Shown here: in pieces, positions 27,134-36,564 of the stretch
Layout of the letters: each line of letters opens with the position of its first letter
Position numbering within the stretch: position 1 is the first letter of the stretch
Source of the DNA: UBA2126 sp964510385
GTDB taxonomy: Bacteria > Fidelibacterota > Marinisomatia > Marinisomatales > TCS55
Direction: 5' to 3'
NCBI GenBank assembly: GCA_964510385.1
Contig: CAZECA010000003.1
Span: 42,524 to 106,523, forward strand
DNA: 64,000 nucleotides
Translations under genes and position numbers: made by a program
Notes under the pieces: generated by a model
The model's database searches: none
Told to the model about the DNA's origin: nothing
The model's input: the letters and a program-made list of their open reading frames with translations, nothing else

Positions 27134-28336
27134 TCAAGAATCATTACGGAGTCTTACTACCAGTTTATAAATGGCACCATTGTAGTCGACCAAATAGAGT
27201 TCTCCATCATTGTCCTCTCCAAATGACGAAATATAATGTGTCCACTTGCCTCCGCTGAGATTGAACTCTTCAGTTCTGTTTTTAAAATCTGTGGCTATAC
27301 CGTCTTGTTCTATTAGGCTCCAAATATTTCCTGAGCAGTAATCAGCAAAAAAATATGTCCCCTGTAAGCTGGGGATTGCCTTTCCTCTGTAGACATAGCC
27401 ACCGGTAACGGAACATCCGTCAACATTCAGCTCATCCATGCCGATCAGGGTCTTCATATAGTTGGCATCATTTGGGTATTCAAAGATGGGTAGAACTCCG
27501 GTGGTGTCGCAATTATTTTTTGGATCATAACAATGTTTTCCCTCCATGATACGCCAGCCGAAATTCTGACCACCCTTTTCTTTAGCAGAAATGAAGTCAA
27601 TTTCTTCCCAAAGATCTTGTCCTACATCGCCCAAATAGACATCACCTGTCTCCCGGTCAAATGAAAATCGCCACACATTTCGAAAACCATAGAGCCATAT
27701 TTCACTTCTGGCATCTTTATTTTTGGTGAATGGATTATCATCAGGAATGCCATAGGGATCACCAGAGTCCACATCGATCCGCAGTATAGAGCCAAAAAGT
27801 GTTTCCAGGTTTTGAGCATGGTTAAAGGGGTCACCCCATTTCCCGCCGTCACCTACAGAAATATATAAGTATCCATCAGGTCCAAAGGTCATGTGGCCAC
27901 CATTGTGATTGGAAAAAGGCTGTTTCAATTTTATTAGAACTTTTTCAGAATTTCTATCCAGCCGATCGGGGTCTTGGGATACATGAAATCTAGATACAAT
28001 GGTATGATTATCCCCATCCGTATAATTGATATAAACAAACCCATTGGATTGGTAATTGGGATGAAAGGCCAGGCCAAGCAATCCTCTTTCGTCTCCAGGG
28101 GTAATGGGGTTATGTATTCTGTCTCGAAGATCAGCAAATGGTTTTCGAACTTTCTTACCATTCTTTATTATTTTTATGATTCCTTTTTGTTCAAGAACAA
28201 AAAGCCGATCATAATCATCTGGCGGTTGGCAGATATAAACAGGTTTTGTAAAGCCCTTTGCAATCTCAACGGTTGACAGAACTGTTTCGTTTCCAAATAA
28301 TAGAGTTACAAACAGAGTTAAAAAAAAACATCTCAA
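27134..28336 (-). CDS. PQQ-dependent sugar dehydrogenase-like secreted protein
   Basis: Six-bladed propeller of the glucose/sorbosone dehydrogenase family, 400 residues with a signal peptide. Family marks are RLFVLEQKGIIKII, GDERGLLGLAFHPNY, NHNGGHMTFGPDGYLYISVG (the His is the proposed base), GFRNVWRFSFDR and GDVGQDLWEEID. It probably oxidises a sugar or alcohol in the periplasm if PQQ is supplied; PQQ synthesis genes are not in view. The start overlaps the ligA stop by four bases. Confidence 0.9.
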   Translation of the reverse strand: MRCFFLTLFVTLLFGNETVLSTVEIAKGFTKPVYICQPPDDYDRLFVLEQKGIIKIIKNGKKVRKPFADLRDRIHNPITPGDERGLLGLAFHPNYQSNGFVYINYTDGDNHTIVSRFHVSQDPDRLDRNSEKVLIKLKQPFSNHNGGHMTFGPDGYLYISVGDGGKWGDPFNHAQNLETLFGSILRIDVDSGDPYGIPDDNPFTKNKDARSEIWLYGFRNVWRFSFDRETGDVYLGDVGQDLWEEIDFISAKEKGGQNFGWRIMEGKHCYDPKNNCDTTGVLPIFEYPNDANYMKTLIGMDELNVDGCSVTGGYVYRGKAIPSLQGTYFFADYCSGNIWSLIEQDGIATDFKNRTEEFNLSGGKWTHYISSFGEDNDGELYLVDYNGAIYKLVVRLRNDS

Positions 28337-30327
28337 TGGATCATCTCCAAAAAATCATCCTCGGTCAAAACAGTAATATCCAACTCCCTCGCTTTTTGAA
28401 GCTTAGATCCTGCCCCAGGACCGGCCACTAGATAATCCGTTTTTAAACTAACGGAACCTGCAGCTCTTCCTCCTCGAGCTTCCACTGCTTCACCGGCCTC
28501 TTTACGAGAGAATTTGATCAGTGATCCTGTAAATACAAATGTTTTGTCTTTAAATATTTGCTCATCGGTTGCACCATATTTTTCGATTGTGACTCCAAGC
28601 TGAAGGCAATTTTTTGCGATACGGACATTTTGTTTATCCGCCCAGAAACGGACTATAGTATTGGCAACAATTGGTCCCACTTCATTTATTGTTTCCAATT
28701 CTTCATGTTTGGCAGACATGAGTTTATTCAGGTTTCCTTGGAAGGCTCTTTCCAGTACTTTTGCAACGTGCTCACCCACATTGCGGATCCCAAGCGCATG
28801 AACAAATCGATTAAACCGTGTATGTTTTGATTCTTCTAATGCTGAAATAATATTAACGGCTGATTTATCCGCCATTCGTTCCAATTTAGCCAATTGATCT
28901 TTTGTCAGTCGGAACAGGTCATCCACAGATTTGACTAAATCAGTTTCCACTAATTGAGAGATAAGTTTTTTGCCCAACCCTTCAATATCCATTGCATTTT
29001 TTGAAACGAAATGCTCGATTCGTCGCTTGATCTGGGCAGGGCAGGAGAGGTTCTGGCAACGGGCGACAGCCTCATCCTCTGGCTGATGGACCTCATGTTT
29101 ACATACAGGGCAATTATTGCTGAATTCAAAGGCTCTGGAGTCGGGCAAACGTTTTTCACGGATGACCTTTACCACCTGAGGTATTACGTCTCCCGCGCGC
29201 TGCACAATAATGGTATCTCCCACACGGATATCTTTCCTCTGGATTTCATCCTGATTGTGGAGTGTCACACTTGAAACAATAACGCCGCCTACTTTCACCG
29301 GATCCAGTTTTGCTACTGGCGTAACGGCACCGGTACGTCCAACGGAAAGCTCGATATCATTGATAACGGTTGTTTCTTGCTGTGCCTTGAACTTTCCGGC
29401 AATGGCCCACCGGGGCGACCGACTCCTGGCACCCAATTCGTCTTGGAGGGCATAATCGTTAACTTTAATAACCGACCCATCGATCTCATAGGGAAGGTCA
29501 TTTCGCCGTCCTTCCAGTTCTGTGTGGAATTGGATTGCCTCTTCGATAGTTGATAACACTCTGATCTCGGGATTAACCGGGAACCCCCAATCCTGTAATG
29601 CTGCAAGAAAATTCTTATGTGTATTAAAGCTGAAGCCATTTATTACACCAGCCTGGTAGCAAAAAATAGACATAGGGCGAGCAGCAGTTATGGCCGGATC
29701 CAATTGGCGCAAGCTTCCGGCTGCTGCATTTCGGGGATTCGCAAATAAAGGTTCACCAGATTCTTCTCGCTCATTGTTCAGAGCTTTAAAACCTGCCTTT
29801 GTCATAAAAACCTCCCCCCGAACTTCTAAAAGATCAGGGGCACTTTTTGTGCGCAGGGAAAGAGGGATTGCCCGAATGGTCTTCAGGTTTTGAGTAATAT
29901 TTTCCCCAGTTGTTCCATCCCCCCGGGTGGATCCACTTACCAGCTTTCCATCCTCATACACCAGTTCCACAGCCAATCCATCCAATTTTGGTTCAGCAAT
30001 ATATTCAATGGTGCGCTGGTCCCCCAAACGACGTAAAAGTTGCTCATGAAATGCCAAAATCTCGTCGTTATTCATAGCATTGGCCAGAGACTGCATGGGG
30101 ATACGATGAACTAAAGACCCAAACGCTTCCGATGGTTTGGCCCCTACCCGTTGAGTGGGAGAATCTGAAGTTACCAGATCAGGATGTTTTTCTTCAAGCG
30201 ACTGGAGCTCATTAAGCAAGAGGTCATATTCTGAATCAGAAATAACAGGATCATCCAGCACATAATATCGGTAGTTATGATCATCCAGCTCAGCTCGAAG
30301 CTGAAGCATCCGTTTCTCTTCACTCAT
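28333..30327 (-). CDS. ligA: NAD-dependent DNA ligase
   Basis: Seals nicks in DNA using NAD. The adenylated lysine is K114 in AEPKLDG. An OB-fold follows, then a zinc finger with cysteines in CPVCKHE and CQNLSCPAQIKRR, helix-hairpin-helix repeats, and a C-terminal BRCT domain from about residue 590 (FVFTGSLIKFSRKEAG). At 664 residues it is complete. It overlaps both neighbours by four bases and sits in a mixed operon with small envelope genes. Confidence 0.97.
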   Translation of the reverse strand: MSEEKRMLQLRAELDDHNYRYYVLDDPVISDSEYDLLLNELQSLEEKHPDLVTSDSPTQRVGAKPSEAFGSLVHRIPMQSLANAMNNDEILAFHEQLLRRLGDQRTIEYIAEPKLDGLAVELVYEDGKLVSGSTRGDGTTGENITQNLKTIRAIPLSLRTKSAPDLLEVRGEVFMTKAGFKALNNEREESGEPLFANPRNAAAGSLRQLDPAITAARPMSIFCYQAGVINGFSFNTHKNFLAALQDWGFPVNPEIRVLSTIEEAIQFHTELEGRRNDLPYEIDGSVIKVNDYALQDELGARSRSPRWAIAGKFKAQQETTVINDIELSVGRTGAVTPVAKLDPVKVGGVIVSSVTLHNQDEIQRKDIRVGDTIIVQRAGDVIPQVVKVIREKRLPDSRAFEFSNNCPVCKHEVHQPEDEAVARCQNLSCPAQIKRRIEHFVSKNAMDIEGLGKKLISQLVETDLVKSVDDLFRLTKDQLAKLERMADKSAVNIISALEESKHTRFNRFVHALGIRNVGEHVAKVLERAFQGNLNKLMSAKHEELETINEVGPIVANTIVRFWADKQNVRIAKNCLQLGVTIEKYGATDEQIFKDKTFVFTGSLIKFSRKEAGEAVEARGGRAAGSVSLKTDYLVAGPGAGSKLQKARELDITVLTEDDFLEMIH

Positions 30328-30761
30328 CTGCGAGAGGCAAGACGTTGTTTAAAGTATTCGGCCGGATCCACTAATATCCGTTCAATGACGTTAATATTAC
30401 CATGTTTATTCAATGGAGCCGCATACACAGAACCATCTCTTAATGTGACAACAAAAAAGTAAGTGATGCTTGCCGCAGGAGTGATAGTTGGATTGAACCG
30501 GAATCTATATCGGGCCCTTGTCTTTGTTAAATGATGTTCGGAAAAATGAGACATTTCATTTGTTTTGAAGAATATACTCACATTTTCAATTGTATCTTCC
30601 GTGTGATCAACAAACAGATCCATATCGTACGGACGTGAATCAAAGATTACATCATCCGGGCGGTGAAAAACCTTAGTAGTTACTGGAAAGGGGCCTTTAG
30701 GAACAGAAGAGCCTGTTTCACCCCATAAGATCATTAGAGGTAAAAGTAGTATAATTTTCAA
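30324..30761 (-). CDS. Small secreted protein of unknown function
   Basis: 145 residues with a signal peptide (MKIILLLPLMILWG). The body looks all-beta: FSEHHLTKTRARYRFRFNP and ITYFFVVTLRDGSVYAAPLN resemble one Ig- or FN3-like domain. No family recognised. It overlaps ligA by four bases and follows the DUF6356 gene by six bases. Confidence 0.65.
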   Translation of the reverse strand: MKIILLLPLMILWGETGSSVPKGPFPVTTKVFHRPDDVIFDSRPYDMDLFVDHTEDTIENVSIFFKTNEMSHFSEHHLTKTRARYRFRFNPTITPAASITYFFVVTLRDGSVYAAPLNKHGNINVIERILVDPAEYFKQRLASRR

Positions 30762-30767
30762 GGATTA

Positions 30768-30980
30768 TCAGAAATCTTTGTTGCGTCTATCATCTACGTC
30801 CATGCACACTTTTCGTGCTATGGTGCTTGCGGTGCTTTGGAAAATGAATGGAAATACAGCATGAATCAAACAACACACAGTGGCCACTAGCATCTGGATG
30901 CTATAGCCAACAGCTTTTAGACCGTGTTCAAAATAAGTTTCCCCAACAGAGCGGGGGTGTTCAGTAAAAATTTTAATCAT
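30768..30980 (-). CDS. DUF6356-like small membrane protein
   Basis: 70 residues. The start IKIFTEHPRSVGETYFEHG and a single long hydrophobic stretch (VGYSIQMLVATVCCLIHAVF) followed by PFIFQSTAS match the DUF6356 family, small bacterial inner-membrane proteins of unknown role. It precedes the small secreted protein gene and ligA on the - strand. Confidence 0.75.
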   Translation of the reverse strand: MIKIFTEHPRSVGETYFEHGLKAVGYSIQMLVATVCCLIHAVFPFIFQSTASTIARKVCMDVDDRRNKDF

Positions 30981-31035
30981 AATGTGTCCCTAAACCGTTA
31001 AAAATTTCTGGAATTTACGACGATAAAACACTAGT

Positions 31036-31452
31036 TCACATCTCCTTGAAATGGAAACAATTTTTGTACCATTTTTCATAGGAAACGCGGTTGTGAATGA
31101 ATGTATTCAAACTGCATTTTGCTTTCCCAACGCAGATCTGGGGAGGCTCTCCCCTGATGTCGCTGTGCATAACAACAATGAACTGGCTGAATTTCTTTTT
31201 GGCATATTGGCCTATATTGGTCAACGCAGAATAGGCGAACCCCATATCTTCATTGGATCGGTTACGATCCGTCATTATATCCACTTGAAATACTCGCCCC
31301 TCACGGGTCTGATAGATATTCACACCCAATAGTTTTGGCGCAGTATGATTGCGCTGGAAGTAACGGGGGGTCATAGATTTCATGTCCGCATCGCTGAATT
31401 TAGGTTTTGCGATAATCAAGAGCGGAATCAGAAAAAATATTAATCGGTTCAT
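31036..31452 (-). CDS. Small secreted protein of unknown function
   Basis: 138 residues with a signal peptide ending near LLIIAKP. Two cysteines (CVGKAKC) may form a disulfide, with a third near the C-terminus (NCFHF). It overlaps the upstream lipoprotein gene by four bases, so the two are probably made together. I do not recognise the family. Confidence 0.65.
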   Translation of the reverse strand: MNRLIFFLIPLLIIAKPKFSDADMKSMTPRYFQRNHTAPKLLGVNIYQTREGRVFQVDIMTDRNRSNEDMGFAYSALTNIGQYAKKKFSQFIVVMHSDIRGEPPQICVGKAKCSLNTFIHNRVSYEKWYKNCFHFKEM

Positions 31453-32420
31453 TTTTTTCCTCTTATATATGTGAAATATAATAATACAAGGAATAAGACA
31501 GCTACGATGATGACAGCTATTTGGATCCGTTGAGTAGAGTAGACCACTGTTGATGCCTCTATGATATGATCATCGTTTAAGAATTCCTTGAGACCAAATG
31601 TCCAGAGCAATGTATCCAGAATAACCGTGTCAGCATTGGTGGATGAAATGACCCCTGGCATAATGGCGCGGTATTCAAATTGATCATCATGAAGGTCGCT
31701 TGTGAGTTTCCACTCTTCCTCATAAATATCTGTTGAATTGCTCAGAAGAGAGCCATATCCAATAGGCAGTTCTTTGCTGAACGGCCTCAGCATCTGATCA
31801 ATGAAAGCCTGTTTGTCCTCTAGCTCTTCAAAAAGATCTTTCTGATTGATTCGAGCCAATGTATTGCGAATGTGATTCTCCAAACGTTCAGCCAAATTTT
31901 CATCGATTGTTGTTTCCGGGTCTTTTTGTAGATCTTTAAGGCCCTGGGAGGCCATGTAAAAGAATGCTTCTTCCAGCCACTGAGTAGAGTCTTCATCGCT
32001 TTTCTGGATACTTTGTGCAAATGCTGGATACTTACGATATACCTGCCGCCCTACAAATACATTTCGCAATACATATCGGGTTGCAAAATACCCTTCTTCT
32101 TTTGTCACTTGAATAGGATGCTGCAGTGATGTGAGAGAGTCTGAACGAGATGTAAATATATACGAACCACTTATCATCCCCTTAGTGAGCATGGTCCAGA
32201 TATCTGCATCATCGTTGATTTCTTTTTGAATTTGCGTGTCCCACTGCGCACCTGAAGGATGAGGGAAATCATTATTGAATACATCGGTAGAATCGCCCCT
32301 GGTCCTGAAGAGCATTGAATATTGGCCATCCGGGTGGACCTGGACAAAAATGAGATTTTCAACACAACCAATTAAGAAGAGAGCAGATAGGGTTATAAAG
32401 TATATTTTTATTTTAAACAT
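31449..32420 (-). CDS. Lipoprotein with C-terminal membrane anchor, unknown function
   Basis: 323 residues. The signal peptide ends in the lipobox LIGC (C19). The body is mixed alpha/beta and acidic (LRNVFVGRQVYRKYP, ENHIRNTLARINQKDLFEEL). A hydrophobic helix (IQIAVIIVAVLFLVLLYFTY) lies at the C-terminus, followed by RGKK. A lipid-anchored protein that also has a C-terminal helix with a positive end would span to the cytoplasm. It overlaps the PAP2 gene by eight bases and the small secreted gene by four. No family recognised. Confidence 0.7.
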   Translation of the reverse strand: MFKIKIYFITLSALFLIGCVENLIFVQVHPDGQYSMLFRTRGDSTDVFNNDFPHPSGAQWDTQIQKEINDDADIWTMLTKGMISGSYIFTSRSDSLTSLQHPIQVTKEEGYFATRYVLRNVFVGRQVYRKYPAFAQSIQKSDEDSTQWLEEAFFYMASQGLKDLQKDPETTIDENLAERLENHIRNTLARINQKDLFEELEDKQAFIDQMLRPFSKELPIGYGSLLSNSTDIYEEEWKLTSDLHDDQFEYRAIMPGVISSTNADTVILDTLLWTFGLKEFLNDDHIIEASTVVYSTQRIQIAVIIVAVLFLVLLYFTYIRGKK

Positions 32421-33246
32421 TGTTGTATTGTTTATATATCACCGGAATATACATATAACAAACCAACCCAGTAAATATTCCCACTAAACTGTCAACGGGG
32501 TAATGGTAACAACAAATGAAAGTTGCTGCAGTGATCCCACAAAATAAAATGACCCAAAGGGTTGTCCAGTTTGGGAGGAATTTATTTGCATACAGACAGG
32601 TAATAACTGCACCGGCCACATGGAGGCTTGGCATGGCACCGCCGCCCGTGTGTAGCTGATACACCAGATCCATAATCGGGATCATAAGAATACCCTCTGG
32701 AATAAGATCAGCGCGAAGTGGTACGGGGCCATCTGCGGGTATCAGGATAACCAGCCATTGATGAATAAAATTTGTGGCCATAATGACAAACATAAATTCA
32801 GCAATTTTTGTATGACGCTGTCTATAGACGATCAATGCGGGGATCGCCAATGACAGATAATATCCAAAATAGAAAAGATGGAAGATCTCCATCCCCAAGA
32901 GATTTAATTTTTGTGGGATCACTTCGTATAAGGGTATCCTGAAAATAGCCAGATCCAACTGAATCAAATAAGGGTCCAGGCTGAAAGGGATCACAGAATA
33001 CCGCAGGTCACAGGCCTGGGGATAGTGCCAGATCAAGAGCCATACAGGGTAAAAGGTGTGGAGAAACTTAAAGGGTTGCCGATCATATTTTCCTGCCAAA
33101 AAGGTAATTATTATGATCCAGAGAACGACAATGATATTCATCTGAAGGTGGCCAGAAACATTTTCGATATTGGATCTAAAAATGAAAATATGTACGGTCA
33201 ATAATAATTCGTACAGAATGATTAGTTTATCGGTAAAATTCAACAT
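32413..33246 (-). CDS. PAP2-superfamily membrane phosphatase / lipid synthase-like protein
   Basis: 277 residues with about six membrane helices. The PAP2-like motifs are PSLHVAG (H209) and CCYHYPVDSLVG (H248, D252), the pattern of inositol-phosphorylceramide-synthase-like PAP2 proteins. It probably acts on a phospholipid or undecaprenyl-type phosphate; the substrate is not known. It is the last gene before a terminator that serves the upstream SLH gene, and the lipoprotein gene overlaps its end by eight bases. Confidence 0.85.
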   Translation of the reverse strand: MLNFTDKLIILYELLLTVHIFIFRSNIENVSGHLQMNIIVVLWIIIITFLAGKYDRQPFKFLHTFYPVWLLIWHYPQACDLRYSVIPFSLDPYLIQLDLAIFRIPLYEVIPQKLNLLGMEIFHLFYFGYYLSLAIPALIVYRQRHTKIAEFMFVIMATNFIHQWLVILIPADGPVPLRADLIPEGILMIPIMDLVYQLHTGGGAMPSLHVAGAVITCLYANKFLPNWTTLWVILFCGITAATFICCYHYPVDSLVGIFTGLVCYMYIPVIYKQYNNV

Positions 33247-33247
33247 A

Positions 33248-33278
33248 ATAAAAAAGGCACGTCAATGACGTGCCTTTA
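33248..33278 (-). terminator. Intrinsic terminator after the TPR-SLH lipoprotein gene
   Basis: On the - strand AAAGGCACGTC pairs with GACGTGCCTTT around a three-base loop (33253-33277), followed by a T-run just before the PAP2 start. It ends transcription of the SLH gene, so the PAP2 gene must rely on read-through or a promoter close to its ATG. Confidence 0.85.
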
Positions 33279-33297
33279 ATTTAGTCAATACTTTTAA

Positions 33298-34416
33298 TCA
33301 AAATGTCATTCGCAGAGAGCTCTGAATTCCCCGAATAATCAACAGCGCATCCGCGCCGGACACTGAGCCAGCAGGATAGAAATTACCTGTAATCATGTCC
33401 GCCCTCATGATACCTCTTTCCGCACAGAGGGCCATGGCATTATAGGCAAAATGGCTGCTTGGGACATCACTGAAGCGAGACGGGTTTTCCCCAAAGTATC
33501 GCGTTTCAAGCCCAGGATCTTTTGTGGCAAGAACAAGTAGGCTTTGAACTGCCATAGCATATTCTGCTCTGGAGATCACTTCATCGGGATGAAATTTTCT
33601 GTCCGGGCTAACCTGGAGCACGCCCAGCGTTGACATTTCATTGATCCAAGTTTCCGCCCAGTGGCCCTTACTGTCCAACGGATTTGCTGCCGGGCCGTTG
33701 CTCGTGGTAGCTTGACCTGGTGTTTGGAAACCGGAATTTTGTTGTGGCATTCGGGCGACCAGTTCACTGATCTTTAATTCTTCTGCAAACAAAACGGCCA
33801 GGTCTGCGCGCGTGATATTTTCATGGAGAGCCACTTTTTTCCCAACGGGGGTTCCTGGCATGGCCCGAACGATTTTCTGTGCCATGTCCCATTTGGCATC
33901 TGCTTTCCCGGCATAGTCGCCTTTTTGATCTATGACCTTTCTAAAATAATCTCCACAATCAGTGAAATCATAATTATAGAGATGGGCCACCCCATAATAA
34001 TATAAAGAGGCTTCGTGACCTTTTTCCCGCTTGAGGGCCTTATCCAACAGTTTGGTAGCCCGCTTGAACCATTTTTTTTCATGGTTTCTGAGAGTAATCC
34101 AGACGCGGCTACCTAGAGCAAGCACATCTGGATCCTTACCGCCCTTGCTTACACCTTTGTCTACATTTTTCTTGGCTTCTTTTACGTTATTTAAATGAGC
34201 GTGCGCTAGGCCTAAGCCACAATACCCAATCGCAAATTTTTTATCGAGATCGATAGACCTTTGAAATGAATTTAATGCCGCCTTGTATTCACCTGTTTCC
34301 ACAGCGCGCATGCCTGCCTTAAAATGGTATTCCGGAGTGTCCACGTCACTTTGCGGTTTTTGACTGCACCCTACGAGAAGAAAGAGCCCCAGTGTAATAT
34401 ATAGATAATGTTTCAT
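33298..34416 (-). CDS. TPR lipoprotein with S-layer homology (SLH) repeats
   Basis: 372 residues from the ATG at 34416; an upstream in-frame start would add a non-signal stretch of 56 residues and is rejected. The lipobox LLVGCS (C17) marks it as a lipoprotein. TPR-like helices run from about 30 to 210 (AGMRAVETGEYKAALNSFQR). The C-terminal part has SLH repeats: NITRADLAVLFAEEL, DSKGHWAETWINEMSTLGVL and FSDVPSSHFAYNAMALCAER. SLH domains bind cell-wall polymers, so the protein may tie the outer membrane or another surface to peptidoglycan. Divergent from the surface locus starting at 34592. Confidence 0.82.
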   Translation of the reverse strand: MKHYLYITLGLFLLVGCSQKPQSDVDTPEYHFKAGMRAVETGEYKAALNSFQRSIDLDKKFAIGYCGLGLAHAHLNNVKEAKKNVDKGVSKGGKDPDVLALGSRVWITLRNHEKKWFKRATKLLDKALKREKGHEASLYYYGVAHLYNYDFTDCGDYFRKVIDQKGDYAGKADAKWDMAQKIVRAMPGTPVGKKVALHENITRADLAVLFAEELKISELVARMPQQNSGFQTPGQATTSNGPAANPLDSKGHWAETWINEMSTLGVLQVSPDRKFHPDEVISRAEYAMAVQSLLVLATKDPGLETRYFGENPSRFSDVPSSHFAYNAMALCAERGIMRADMITGNFYPAGSVSGADALLIIRGIQSSLRMTF

Positions 34417-34591
34417 GGTCAAACCCTTATTGGTTAGTAATCCAGCCGGAATATATGATGAAATTGTTAGAAAATAAAAGCGTGTGAAAGGGGGGACTTG
34501 ATACGCGTCACACACGTCGAGGATAATCATTGCATATAGGGGCATGTTTGGATAATTTTCCTCGATATTATACCTAGGGGACAATGACAGT

Positions 34592-35710
34592 ATGAAGATG
34601 ATTCAAAACAGCAGAATGATCGGGGTTACACTTTTTCTATTTTCATCGCTCGTATGGAGCCAGGCTCAGACAGCCCAGGGCACGGGCTATGGACAGACAA
34701 AAGACGCCGCTATTGAGCAGGCCAAGAGGGATGCTGTTGAGGTTGGATTGGGGGCATATATAACATCTGAGACAGAGGTTACGGCCACATCTTTCAGTGA
34801 TAATATTTACTCCAAAGCGCAGGGGTTCGTCAAAACATTCAACGTAGTATCAGAGTCTAAAGGGCCGGACGGGCTGTGGGAGGTAACCATCAGCGCCCAG
34901 GTGACAGAAATGTTGGACCAGGTAATGCAGGACGAGGCGGCACTGCAGACACTGCTGAATGGCATGAACCGGCCACGGATCATTTTTATGATTCGTGAGG
35001 ATAATCTCATTGATAATACACCCACAGACTTTGCCGAAACAAAGCTCCTAAGCATGTTCTATGAAAAAGGATTTGATGTCGTAGATCGCCAGCTGGTTCA
35101 GGCGCTAAAGGGCGAGCCGGACTATGATCAGGCCCTGGCCGGTAATGTATCTGCCGCTGCAAAGATCGCTAGTATGCTTGGGGCAGAGATCATTGTTATT
35201 GGTACGGCCAAAATCTCATCCGGTGGAAAAGTGTATAATATGTTTTCTGGTCAGGCTGATCTCAATGGGAAAATTGTCCGCTCCGATACAGGAGAAATTC
35301 TGGCAGTAGTCCCCCAGGCCAGAGGTAAGAAACCACATATTTCAGAATCTACTGCCGGCATCAACGCTACCAACGATGCTGCAGGAAAACTGGGGACGGA
35401 AATCATTCGTCAGCTCATTGAAAAATGGAGCACCCAGCAGTCCAATTTTATTAAAGTATTTATTGTCCTGAAGAATGTTGATTTCATGTCCTACATGTCA
35501 TTTGAATCATTCCTGAAAAGTCAGACTGTCTCAGGCATCCGCAATGCCTATGCAAAAAGCTTGAATGATGGAGTGGCAGAGTATGAAGTAGAATTTGAAG
35601 GAAAATCTCAAGACCTGGCCATGGGCTTGTCCAGCACATCCCCGGACGGACTCAACTTCAGGGTAACCGGCCTGTCCGGCAATCGAGTCACAGCGGAGAT
35701 CGTACAATAA
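34592..35710 (+). CDS. FlgT/LPP20-like secreted protein with CsgG-like domain
   Basis: 372 residues with a signal peptide (MIGVTLFLFSSLVWSQ; cleavage near AQTAQ). Residues about 27-110 match the FlgT/LPP20 N-terminal pattern (GTGYGQTKDAAIEQAKRDAV). The middle (about 130-240) resembles the CsgG/FlgT core, with FDVVDRQLVQALKG and GAEIIVIGTAKISSGG. A further beta domain follows. In other bacteria FlgT is a flagellar outer-membrane-ring protein, but no flagellar genes are seen here. It is the first gene of a long same-strand run and lies 15 bases before the LPP20-like gene. Confidence 0.7.
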   Translation: MKMIQNSRMIGVTLFLFSSLVWSQAQTAQGTGYGQTKDAAIEQAKRDAVEVGLGAYITSETEVTATSFSDNIYSKAQGFVKTFNVVSESKGPDGLWEVTISAQVTEMLDQVMQDEAALQTLLNGMNRPRIIFMIREDNLIDNTPTDFAETKLLSMFYEKGFDVVDRQLVQALKGEPDYDQALAGNVSAAAKIASMLGAEIIVIGTAKISSGGKVYNMFSGQADLNGKIVRSDTGEILAVVPQARGKKPHISESTAGINATNDAAGKLGTEIIRQLIEKWSTQQSNFIKVFIVLKNVDFMSYMSFESFLKSQTVSGIRNAYAKSLNDGVAEYEVEFEGKSQDLAMGLSSTSPDGLNFRVTGLSGNRVTAEIVQ

Positions 35711-35725
35711 TTAACGAGGTAAGGT

Positions 35726-36541
35726 ATGAAACATCTATTCACTATACTAACAGGTATCACTTTGCTGTTCGGGCAAAGCTTTGTGGGTCAGCAGCTGGAC
35801 AATGGTGCCATCAACTATTCAGAAAGGACCATCCAGGCTACAGGTATTGGTGCCATTCCGAATATCAATCTGACTAATGCGGCCCAGGCCCGCCGTGCGG
35901 CTCTTCGAATCGCGAAAGTGGATGCCATGAGGAACCTGGTTGAGATTGTGAATGGTATTACGATCGATAGCGAGACCACCATGGGAGACGCTATGTTTGA
36001 TGATGTGATCAAGACCAGGGTCCAGGGAGTAATTCGGGGCGCGGTCCAGGTTGGCGATGTGAAGTATCTGAGCGATACTTCCATAGAGGTGACCTACGAG
36101 GTTCCCATGAGCGGAATATCTGAGATTATGGCTCCGCCTGCCGGGTTTTTACCATTAGCGGATGGGACTGCTGTTGCTGACCCTGCTGGACCAACTACAG
36201 CAGGAATAACTGGTCTGGTCATTGATGTGCGCGGATTAGGGATTCGCCCAGCCATGTCACCACGGATCTTGGACCAGAACGGGGGCGTGGTTTATGGGCC
36301 AGGAAATTATACCCGTGAATATTCCATCCAGAATGGTGTGGCAGGATACGCAAAAGGCTTGGATAAGGCCCAGGCTGATGCCAGAGTAAAGGGTAACCCG
36401 CTTGTTATCAAAGGCATTTCTGCAAGTGGCCCCAATAAGACTGATGTGGTCATCGCGAATGCAGATGTGATGAAAGTGCAGAGCGCAAATAGTGCTCACG
36501 GAGTGCTCCGTGATTGCCGAGTGCTTTTTGTATTAGATTGA
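35726..36541 (+). CDS. LPP20-like secreted protein
   Basis: 271 residues. The signal peptide ends near LFGQS with no lipobox Cys, so it is periplasmic or secreted rather than lipidated. Residues about 33-130 (ARRAALRIAKVDAMRNLVEI, VIRGAVQVGDVKYLSDTSIE) match the LPP20 domain. The C-terminal half (IDVRGLGIRPAMSPRILD) looks like an extra beta-rich domain. A GAGG ribosome site precedes the ATG. It is paired with the FlgT-like gene. Confidence 0.7.
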   Translation: MKHLFTILTGITLLFGQSFVGQQLDNGAINYSERTIQATGIGAIPNINLTNAAQARRAALRIAKVDAMRNLVEIVNGITIDSETTMGDAMFDDVIKTRVQGVIRGAVQVGDVKYLSDTSIEVTYEVPMSGISEIMAPPAGFLPLADGTAVADPAGPTTAGITGLVIDVRGLGIRPAMSPRILDQNGGVVYGPGNYTREYSIQNGVAGYAKGLDKAQADARVKGNPLVIKGISASGPNKTDVVIANADVMKVQSANSAHGVLRDCRVLFVLD

Positions 36542-36564
36542 AGAAAGAAAAAAGGTTTAAGCAT

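Noticed and set aside
34417..34584. Longer N-terminus for the SLH lipoprotein
   Set aside because: It would bury the lipobox signal peptide 56 residues inside the protein.
34417..34591. Promoters in the divergent region between the SLH and FlgT-like genes
   Set aside because: TATTAT at 34566 and TTGGAT at 34548 are only 12 bases apart, and no other pair with good spacing is convincing by eye.
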